This document shows, piece by piece, positions 55,227 to 64,000 of a stretch of DNA of 64,000 nt. The DNA lies in assembly GCA_034766995.1 (NCBI GenBank), contig CM068313.1:5021461-5085460 (forward strand). Direction: 5' to 3'. Positions within the stretch are counted from its first letter, which is position 1. Each line of letters starts with the position of its first letter. The notes beneath the pieces are model-generated. The model saw only the letters and a list, made by a program, of their open reading frames with translations, did not search any database and was not told the origin of the DNA. Position numbers and translations under genes: made by a program. The stretch comes from Acanthacorydalis orientalis (lineage: Eukaryota > Arthropoda > Insecta > Megaloptera > Corydalidae).

Positions 55227-55393
55227 ATGCATACATACTCTTAAATTACTACACCCTACTAATTGAAATGTTCCTAAGATAACATTAACTAAATTGGTAT
55301 TATCCTAAAAGTACATAGGGCAACATGATGCTGTAGTCCATGTCGTCATGTACGTACGTAAAGTAATGGGTTAATAGATTGAATCTCACTAGA

Positions 55394-55430
55394 TTATATA
55401 TATATATATATATATATACATATATATGGA
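55394..55430. repeat. (TA)n microsatellite
   Basis: A TA run after a SINE-like B box word (attgaatctcact, about 55380). Confidence 0.94.
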
Positions 55431-55731
55431 AAGACAAATAACTGAAATTCACTATAATAAAAAATTAAAGAACCACAAAAATTAGGTTAAAAATTTAAAT
55501 TGTTTGGAATTAAATTGTGTTAAATAAATTAAAAGTAATGTATATGAATATAATTAAAGTCGATATATAGATATTTCAAGCTTTGATTAAAAACACTTAG
55601 ATTGAGAAATCGTTGTTAACGGTGTGTGTAATGAAAACAAATTCCTAGCTCGGTTTAAAACACTGAGAAGTTAAAAAAATAATTCATTCTGATTAATCTA
55701 ATCGTCGCAATTTTTCAAGTGAAAATAAAAG

Positions 55732-55842
55732 GCGGGGAAATTAATTCGGTGCCTTTGAACTGATCACTCATAACTACGTTTTAAATTAAAATATTTTCAT
55801 GTCGTTTTAGGATTTTGAAGTGTCAATCCTTAACATTTAGAA

Positions 55843-55896
<54 letters not shown>

Positions 55897-57150
55897 CCAA
55901 GCAGTTAACATAACCTCACAAAACAGTAGTGAACACGATGGCGTCCGAAGAGCAACATATTAAGTATTGTATATTTTTAGCATTTCAGTTGAAAAAATCA
56001 TGCTGAAGCAGCGGGAATGATTAGCTCTGCTTTAGGGAAGTGTTATGATGTATAAAACATACAAAACATTGTTTAGAAGTGGTGATTTTGATCTTTACAA
56101 TCGAGAACGAAGCCTAACAGTCGAAAAAAATTGAGAACGAGGAGCTTAACGATCTGTTAAGTGAAAATTCTGTTCAGACTAAACAGGAAATCGCTCAACA
56201 ACTCAAAATTACACAGTAAACAATTTTCTATCGTCAAAATTAGCTGGGAAAAATTCTAAAACTAAGCGAATGTATTCCACATGAATTCAGCCCAGAAAAC
56301 AAAGAAAGATGCTACGATACGGCTATGTCCTCGCTCACAAGATTCAAGAAAAATGATTTTTTGCATACTATTATAACCGGTAATGAAATATCGGTTTTGT
56401 ACGACAGTCTTAAGCGCCGAAAATCAGGAGTTATGCCTGATGAACCATCGAAATTGACTCCGAAACCAAATATTCATATCAAAAAATGTCACTGTGTATT
56501 TGGTGGGACATTAATGGTGTGGTGTGTTATGTTTTCGAATCTAATCAAACTGTAAATTCAAAGTGTTATCAGCATGACGAATTAGAGAGAAAAATACCAT
56601 TCACTGGCGAGCGATCGAGGTAAATCATTTTGCAGCATGACAAACTCAGCTTATACATTTCGAAATGGATTAATGATATTATTTGTTCATTGGGTTGGGA
56701 AGTTTTCTCTCATGCGGCGTATTCACTGGATTTAATCCCCGTCAGATTATCACCTGTTCCGGTTGTTCTAACATCACCTGCCTGGTACCCATTTTAAAAA
56801 ATTTAAACAGGTCTGAAAATGCATTGATATCCAATTAAAAAAAATGGTACTGAAGCCTCGAGAATGATTTGTTCAGCTTTGGAGCAAGGTGTTGTGTAGC
56901 ATAAAACATGTAAAAAATGCTAAAACAGTAAAATAGATCTAAAAAAAAAACATAAAGATTTCATCGACTGAAAACCGGCATCTTTTATCGACAAGAAATT
57001 CGTCAGTTACCTAACAGATGGAGCAAAATTATATAAAAATATGGAAGATTTTTTAAGGATTAAAATGTATTCCATGTTTCCCTAAATAAACAGCCATTTT
57101 TTTATAAAAAAAGGTACCGAATTGAACTGTACATCTAATATTTAAAATTT
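55732..57150 (+). mobile_element. Irritans-type mariner, long copy fused to a deletion derivative
   Basis: The 5' end (ggaaattaattcggtgcctt, 55737) leads through the leader, interrupted by a (TA)n run at 55850-55893, to a start region (cacgatggcgtccgaagagc). Coding blocks follow: FRSGDFDLYNRERS, then LCIWWDINGVVCYVFESNQT (second catalytic region follows near IILQHDK, about 56630), SKWINDIICSLGWEVFSHAA and Y-S-L-D-L. Stops and shifts are many. From about 56840 the sequence restarts with N-terminal text (gaatgatttgttcagctttg) and jumps to C-terminal text, ending accgaattgaactgtacatc at about 57143. Confidence 0.85.
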
Positions 57151-57159
57151 ATTCACATA

Positions 57160-58480
57160 CAGATTTTCACTTTAACACTCAATTCAAACGAATAAACAAC
57201 CACATTTTATTCCCGTACAAAAAATCAATACTCTTACACATATTTTTTTCAATTCAGACAGAAAAAATACACACAGGCGTACACACACCATGTAAAACAA
57301 TCACACGACATCTATAAATATGGCTTAAGATCAGAACTGTGATTAAATTGTTATATTTTAATTTTTCGATCTGTGTACAAGCGTTCTACAGGTCAATGAA
57401 GCGAGAGCTCGGACCAACACACACATATTTTCCACTATATAATAATCGAATTGTTAATATATGTAAATTGTTTCCTTTTCGAGTTACCTAATCTGACCGT
57501 CAGTTGATAGCGTGTAAATCTATTATTAGACCGCTAATTTACTATTTTCATAACAAATAAAAAATAACATATAATCGTACGTGTTTAGCACTTTTAATAA
57601 TAAAATTGTATAGAGGTACAGTTTTATCGTTATCCTATATCTTGGTACATATTATATATATATATATATATAGTATTTTGTTATTATTGTATCATAAAGA
57701 TTTCTTAATAAATAAAACAGGAGATAAAAACATAGAAAATTATTTTTTTGTGAAATTGAATTCTTCATTCACTTCACAAACACTTCAAAATTGTCCAATA
57801 ATTGATCATTGATCAATTTTGGTTAAATCGTAAACGAATTTTGATATCTTCTTCATCTGTTAAGCAATGAGGTACAGAAAAGTTGATATTTTTCTCTCTT
57901 ATAAGATTATTCTGTATTTTAGCGCTCTAAAGATAGTCAAAAATGTAATAATCGAAATAATAACTAATCAAAAACCATCAATAATCTAATACTGATCATT
58001 TTTGATCAGAATTTGTTGAATAATTAATGAGATAAGTGAATTATCATGATGTACATCGTGCTACTAGAAAATGGCTCAAGAACTGCAACTGGTAAAAGCA
58101 GATTCTTTTAAAAATTATTCAACAAGTACAAACTGAGGAGATATTTTAGATATGTGAATTTATAGATATAATACATTATATACATACTTTAAATTACAAA
58201 TCACATATTTTATCACACATAAATAGATCATAAATCTATTTTAAAATCATTTCTCTGTATCTATCTAAAGATGACATTCTTCCTGAAACTAGCAGTGAAG
58301 AACAGACATCTAACTGATCCAAAAGGACGAAGAGTATCATTTTCTTTATGTATGCTTTTTTTAAGTTGATTCCGCGGAATACCCTTGATATAAAATTGTT
58401 TTTTTTTGACATTCCCGCTTTACTTACAATCAGTTGACTATGTTTTGTTACGTGTCAACTGTTTTTTTATGTATTATATC
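57160..58480. other. Unique AT-rich stretch, no gene recognised
   Basis: A (TA)n run lies at 57653-57673. Dispersed-repeat words occur near 57790 and 57975. The 57360-57540 part is slightly GC-richer (ggtcaatgaagcgagagctc). Confidence 0.35.
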
Positions 58481-58499
58481 ATTAAACCTATTTTTGAGA

Positions 58500-59480
58500 A
58501 ATTGAGCATAAAAATGAAGAGATGACAATTCGAGAAAGTGAAATGGTATTAAAATGATACAATAATGGAAAGAACTATGCAGAAATGGGTTCTTTATTGC
58601 GTATAAGCAAGGCTATAGTTTAAATCTATCGTGAAATAGTTAAAAAGTAATGGTACTTGCAAAAATAAACCTCGGAATGGCCGCACAAGAATATTATCAG
58701 CTTGGGAAGAAAATGTTTTAGTGCGTTAAATACAACAAAATTCTCATAGGAGTGATTTCCTGATAGCAAATTTATTTAACAAATCAATTAGTGTGGAAAC
58801 TTATCGTAGAGTATTAAGAAGAAATCATTTTAAAGGTTGCTTTGCACGCAAGAAACCTTACATCAACAAAGAAAATCGATAAAAGCGGTTAGCATTCACA
58901 AAACAGCATCCAAGTAATGATGCATTCGGGAAGCTGTATTTTTTTCCGATGAAAGCAAATATAACGTGTTCCAATCAGATGGAACGGGTACAGTTTGGCG
59001 ACAAGAAAACAGAGAAATGGATTTGAAAAAATTGAGACAGACAGTGAAGCATGGTAATGGTTTGAGTATATAATGCGGCTAGTGGTGTTGGAAGTTTGAT
59101 ATTTATAGATGGGATAATAAACTGGATAAATTATATGGACATTTAAAATAAAAATAATTTGAAGTGCTATTAAATTAAGGATACCAAATAATTATTATTT
59201 TTAACAATACTATGACCCTAAGCACACTGCACGATTAGTCAAAGAGTGTATTTTATAAAACACTCCATACATTTTAGGAATATCCCTACAAAGCCTGGAC
59301 ATGAATCCAGTTGAACATTTATGGACAGAAGTTGACAAAAAGTGAAGATTTGATGAACTTTTACACAAAGAAACATTAAAATATAAAGTTTGGGAGAATA
59401 TTGACAGCAATACAATATAAAAATTATTCGAGATAAAGCAATAATCAAGGCTAAGAGTGGTCAAACAAAATGCTTAATTA
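58500..59480 (+). pseudogene. Tc1-family transposase pseudogene (DD34E type)
   Basis: Blocks in order: MTIRESEMVLK and NGKNYAEMGSLLRISKA (HTH, about 58520-58620), N-R-P-like linker, VFFSDESKYNVFQSDGTGTV (about 58937-58996, first D), LRQTVKHGNG (about 59032-59062), QYYDPKHTARLVKE (about 59206-59247, where the family has Q-D-N-D-P-K-H, so the second catalytic D is replaced by Y), and SLDMNPVEHLWTEVDKK (about 59290-59343, E present). A final K-L-F-E-like and A-K-S-G-Q-T-K end the protein near 59475. Stops and frameshifts are frequent. Terminal repeats were not identified. A mariner-like cut-and-paste role is known for the family. Confidence 0.87.
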
Positions 59481-59559
59481 ATTTAAAAATTAACAGGTCA
59501 TATATTATTACGGTCAATATAAATGTTTAAATACTTTGGTGATGTATTTTTTGAATTAG

Positions 59560-59562
<3 letters not shown>

Positions 59563-59617
<55 letters not shown>
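59563..59617. repeat. (TA)n microsatellite
   Basis: About 27 TA units just beyond the Tc1 relic. Confidence 0.97.
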
Positions 59618-59619
<2 letters not shown>

Positions 59620-59799
59620 CAAATATTTATTTCATTACATCTGTAAGTACATAAGTTATTAATAAAATCAATGAAAATGTATAATTTTTGACCTTCTCCT
59701 AAATTTCGAATCAAAAACAGTAATAGCGACTGGGATACGAATACTTATGGGAATCACTGCATATAAATTGAAAAATAAAATCAGATGTTAAATACCATG

Positions 59800-60105
59800 T
59801 TCACACAAAGAGTAATATTTCAGTTACATGTTCAGTCGTCGCAAACGTTCCGCAACTATCGACATGCTCATTATCGGTTGACAGCCATAAAATCTAATTA
59901 AAAAGATACGAATTATGCAATGTAACAATGTCGAACGAGCGATACATACACAAACATACGCAGAATCGTTGCAGTGACATAACGGCCACTGAAACGTAGT
60001 AGATTACGGTTACGGTCAGCTCGAGCGGATGTATTGCCTGTTAGGGTGATTTCACTACAAGTGCTCCACCACTATATACATGTGCACCTTGTTGATTGCC
60101 TCTGT
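59800..60105. promoter_or_regulatory. Non-repetitive CpG-containing patch with Hox/Meis-like words
   Basis: ggttgacagccataaaatct combines a Meis/Hth-like tgacag with a posterior Hox-like ccataaaa, followed by ctaattaaaa and gaattatgcaatg. The rest is CpG-richer (tacggttacggtcagctcga). A candidate enhancer by inference only. Confidence 0.3.
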
Positions 60106-60167
60106 TTATTATGTATACTGATATTTTACAGTTCACTAAGTCTTATCAACAATATGTAATGAAATAA

Positions 60168-60174
<7 letters not shown>

Positions 60175-60231
<57 letters not shown>

Positions 60232-60232
60232 G
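60175..60232. repeat. (TA)n microsatellite
   Basis: About 23 perfect TA units plus interrupted flanks. Confidence 0.97.
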
Positions 60233-60239
60233 TTACATT

Positions 60240-61000
60240 CCACAGTCGTTTTTCATTATCTACACAAATAATTTACACAAAAACATAAAAATTCATACAT
60301 AAAACATCACCGTACTTTTATAGAGCAAACACCGTATAATATTTTGTGGTGTTTCATGTATTAATTCATTTGTGAAAGCGAATTTAGCCACAGTACCAAA
60401 AGTTTATTATTGTTAAAACTGTTAACATCTGGATTAACCAGAATAAATATTGTATTATATTAGCAAATTGTAAAACCCTTGAAATTAGTGCATTTATGTG
60501 TTTGTATTCTATCCAATTAGGCAATTAACTATACATGTAATTAACTAATGAATTAAATCTCATATATTTTAGAAATATGTTTACATTTATTAGTGATAAT
60601 TATTATAATATATATAGCGATTAGCATAAAGTACAGTGGAGATGAACAATTAGGATTTTGTCTCGAGGGGATGAAGTGATTTTTTGATGAATATCAGGTT
60701 TGAACTCTACTGATATTTCATTAGTTTTGGAATTTTTGAGTATGATGATTTATGATTTTTTTTATTATTAAAAATTACAAAATTTTTACTATAGTTCTAT
60801 AATTTGAAGATTGATGCAAGTGTTCAGTTATTAAATTCGTAAATTTTAAAAAAATATCTTTGAAAAATCCAAAAATATAAAAACAAAAATATACATTGCT
60901 GTTTTGCGTTTTGAGACTGGACTGAAAGTTTTACTCAAAAAGAAATATTAAAAATTGGTAGAAAATTCAAATAGTATTGGGAAAAATTAAAATCAATCTG
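60240..61000. other. AT-rich spacer, no gene recognised
   Basis: Contains a dispersed-repeat word, tcatttgtgaaagcgaattt, at 60367, also seen near 10917, 12060 and 19645. Confidence 0.35.
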
Positions 61001-61047
61001 ATACACACACACATACACACATATACATATATACATACATACATTTT

Positions 61048-61091
<44 letters not shown>
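61000..61091. repeat. (AC)n/(TA)n compound microsatellite
   Basis: acacacacacatacacaca, then atacata steps, then about 20 TA units; palindromic flanks tttccatata/tatatggaaa. Confidence 0.96.
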
Positions 61092-61093
<2 letters not shown>

Positions 61094-61099
61094 AAAAGG

Positions 61100-62050
61100 G
61101 TTGAAATAGGGTACAAATCGACAGAAAACGTATTTGTAGCACTATTGAAAATGTTAATGGCAATCATTACCGTCCGATGAAAACGTTTCGATCGTATTCT
61201 GTTATTGTAGTACGGGAAGTTTGATTACCATGTAATTACTGTTAACCCTAACCTTTGTTGAACTTGGTTCGATGTTTTCTCTTCAAACTATAAGGTCAAC
61301 AATTATCTCAATAGTGTCTTATGTTCTGTTTATTGACGACAGAATGACAGAACGTCATTTCAAGTTCTATTAAAACGGACGACCGATGATATTTCAGTAA
61401 TCGTTTCATTTTTTTTATATTTAGAATTTCAATAATTTTTTACATACTTTTATCTCTTTTTTTCTCTCTCTGTATACATACATATACATACATATGTATA
61501 TATCAGATTTAAATTCCATTTATCAATTAATGATTGACATGACTGCTCTCCTTTTCATATACATCAAATAAAAATGAATGAATATTTGCTGTTTTAGGAA
61601 GCAATTAATTTAATAACTGAATGCTAACGCAAAAATAAATCTATATAGCTAACTGATATTTGCATCAATATTCAAATTGTGAAACTAAATCCAGTTAAAA
61701 ATATATAATTTTCAGTATGTTGAATTCAAAAAAAAATCATGAAAAATTATCAAAAAGTACAAATTAGAATAGAGTTTTAATTGTTTAAAAAAATTCTATA
61801 TAAAATTAATATAATTGCTTTTTTATTTATTTATTTTAAATTCTTACTAACCTCTTTATTTAAAACTGGACAAAAATTATTTACAATGAATAGAAAATTG
61901 ATTGAAATAATTGAAGAAAAATAATTGAATTGCAGTAAGTAATAATATTTTATACTCTGCTCTTTTTTCATCCATTATGGGAAATACATATTATTAAAAA
62001 TGTAATTTATAACTTGTACATATGACTAATAAAGAATTTTAAATATTCAC
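61100..62050. other. AT-rich spacer, no gene recognised
   Basis: Nothing beyond short microsatellite runs near 61480. Confidence 0.35.
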
Positions 62051-62053
62051 ATA

Positions 62054-62057
<4 letters not shown>

Positions 62058-62086
<29 letters not shown>
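62058..62086. repeat. (TA)n microsatellite
   Basis: A perfect TA run. The interval 62090-63000 shows no recognised gene. Confidence 0.95.
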
Positions 62087-62089
<3 letters not shown>

Positions 62090-63179
62090 TTCGCACAAAG
62101 ACATAATAATTCAAATATATAATTATTTCCTGCTCTGTAATCGTTTCTTCTAAATTTAATTTTTGGATATTATTTTAATATAGCGTTAAATTGGTTTAAA
62201 CTCAGTTTATTCACCTGTCTTCAAACAAAAAAAATGTTCGGAAACTGTATTCATAAATTCCTTTCCTAAATTGTTTCACAAACAATGTAATAAATGAATG
62301 TGAACTTTTGTATTAAAAATGATTTCACCAATATTATATTTCTTTCATGATAAATTGAATAAATAAGTATAACAAGAGTTTAACCTGAACTTTTTAATAG
62401 TTAAACAGTAAAATTATCTCTCTAAGAAATATACTAAATTATATACTGAAATTATTTGTAGATCTACCACATTTCTATTCAATTCTTTGTTTAAAGCAAT
62501 TTGCTAATATATTTCATGATGCTATTAAATAAGAATATAAAAATATTAGACACGTTTTGAGTCTATGAATAAACATTAAAAACACGAGAATCGTTCTATA
62601 AATATTCTATCGCCAATAGAAGCATCAATCCGAATAAATAAAATTAATACGGTTTGTGGTTAGTGAAAAACAAGGCGAGGTTATGAAATCTGGACGACGT
62701 ACAAGCATAATAGCCATTGTATGCAAAATTATGATTCATATTCTGCATCTATATGAAATTTCTGTCACAACATCATAGCAGTAAAATTTGAAAACTACTA
62801 ATTTGAATACATATTAATGATAGTGGTCGTTCTATGGCTAATTGAAATTAATTCAAATTTTTTTTATATTCTTTTCGAAACAAACACATTAGCATAATCC
62901 TACGTATGCACCAGCCCTAACACGTTTCAACTTCAGTCTATTCATAACATGAGTTCATGCTACGATATTGACCTTTGTATCAATGCACATTGTCACGCAA
63001 TCTTTATACTATATATATATATATATATAAACATATATACATTTGTAAATGGATATGTATGTATGTAAATATGTGAATAAATCGAACGAGTTAACAACCG
63101 TTGGAACAATTCTCTGTTCATGTTAGAAATGTTCAAGAATTCACACAAGGTGTACACAAAAAGGTGCATATTTTACAGA

Positions 63180-63245
63180 GACAGTCGCGTAGGTCAGCGA
63201 AATTATCGTTTTGTACGTGTACAGGAGGTCTTTGGTTCATACATA
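63180..63245 (+). repeat. Possible tRNA-derived SINE segment
   Basis: gtcgcgtaggtcagcgaaat resembles a tRNA D-arm/A box, and caggaggtctttggttcata resembles a T-arm/B box about 40 nt on. Stems are imperfect, and the copy appears old. Confidence 0.35.
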
Positions 63246-63817
63246 TGTTTCCAAACATGCATTCCATATAATAAAATGTAAATGTGTGCTTTTAGGACGT
63301 GATATCTGGGTACAGTAATGGGATTTTGACATGAAAAGTATGTAGGTATAAATGGACGTGTTTGAATTCAGATCTTCAGTTGAATTCAGAATTTTATTAG
63401 GTTTTTTTTATGTAAACTGAATAAAAATCGATATTCGTAAAAATATGAGTGGAAAAATCATAAAGTAAGGAGGTTTTTAAGAACTTAAAAAGTTTTTTCT
63501 ACATACAATTTTTTTATTGATTTTTTTTTTCATATAATCATCCTTAATTTTACGATTAATTTTTACGATTAATAACGTTCTGGATTTCATTCGAGAAGAA
63601 ACTTTTTAGTCTCTTGGCTGCGGAAGACTAAAAAGATTTTCAAATCATATTCCTCACACAGTTAACAAATCAGATTAGTGTGTTCAATATTTATATTTTG
63701 AGCTCTTGGACCAATTATCATAGTTTTTATTTAGTAGCCAGTGATTTTCATATTCTAAGTTCATTTAAAAAGAGTTGGAAGAACAAAAACTTATTGTTAA
63801 TGAGGAGATGATTAATG

Positions 63818-64000
63818 TTAGGTTGGCAGAAAAATAATTGCGGTTCTAGACCTTCAAATTCGTATAAATTTTTCTCTTTTTTGATTTTTTTAGCTGTTTT
63901 AAATGGTCCATTAGAGTTGGATGACACGCCTAACTTTTGTGCAAGCTCTCGAATTTTTGTGCGTGGTTCTGATATAAATAACTACTTCAGTTGGTCGTTA
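63818..64000 (-). mobile_element. Mini-mariner 3' part, cut by window end
   Basis: The plus sequence taggttggcagaaaaataat opens the 3' terminal repeat, followed by gcggttctagaccttcaaat, the join to HTH text (ttaaatggtccattagagtt) and antisense HTH coding (ctcgaatttttgtgcgtggt). It runs off the window. This copy is the best comparison for the NUMT insertion point at 5669/6355. Confidence 0.85.

Noticed and set aside
1..64000. CRISPR arrays, bacterial operons, phage or integron features
   Set aside because: The sequence is eukaryotic nuclear DNA. The repeats are diverged tandem minisatellites and transposons, with no spacer-repeat pattern of the CRISPR type.
1..64000. LTR retrotransposons or endogenous viral elements
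   Set aside because: I found no paired long terminal repeats, no gag/pol blocks other than one short non-LTR reverse transcriptase relic, and no viral structural protein text.

Overview
This window reads as insect nuclear DNA: very AT-rich, gene-poor and heavily invaded by DNA transposons. The best organism clue is a 685-bp fragment of mitochondrial DNA at 5670-6354. It carries nad4L, trnT, trnP and nad6 in the order and orientation ancestral for insects. Many Tc1/mariner, piggyBac, hAT and pogo relics with insect-type termini agree with this. I cannot name the species. No complete protein-coding gene is visible, and nearly all long open frames are transposase relics or run through (TA)n repeats. 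The window is most likely long-intron or intergenic sequence.

Two minus-strand splice signals suggest that a gene with very long introns may cross the window. One is a 62-nt candidate exon at 47755-47816, with a strong acceptor and donor and one open frame. The other is a back-to-back acceptor/donor at 10257/10258, the layout of a recursive-splicing ratchet point. Several non-repetitive patches rich in CpG or homeodomain-type sites (about 10.4, 23.9, 32.8, 37.2, 47.2, 49.2 and 59.9 kb) could be regulatory DNA of such a gene. This remains inference.

Layout: 0-7 kb holds a mariner end, a decayed Tc1/mariner-superfamily copy, two tandem arrays (about 270 bp and about 185 bp), a mariner derivative with the mitochondrial fragment inside it, and a decayed non-LTR reverse transcriptase. 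7-16 kb is AT-rich DNA with mariner ends, the ratchet-like site and an 80-bp minimal mariner. 16.8-18.5 kb has a near-full-length cecropia-type mariner and a foldback hairpin. 22.4-23.6 kb is an 80-bp minisatellite. 24.9-29.6 kb has pogo-like and two further mariner-type relics. 31.4-34 kb has two piggyBac relics, one with both ends and TTAA duplications. 35.7-36.5 kb is a 55-bp minisatellite. 38.2-39.2 kb has a complete non-autonomous hAT next to a complete internally deleted mariner. 40.2-46.7 kb has mini-mariners plus a tandem array whose unit contains a mariner 3' end. 49.6-57.2 kb has pogo and nested mariner relics. 58.5-59.5 kb is a Tc1 relic. The window ends inside another mariner.

No element looks able to move today; each coding copy has stops, frameshifts or deletions. 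The genome-biology interest lies in how these elements were recombined: mtDNA captured inside a transposon, deletion derivatives with the same breakpoints amplified at several sites, and a transposon end built into a tandem repeat.
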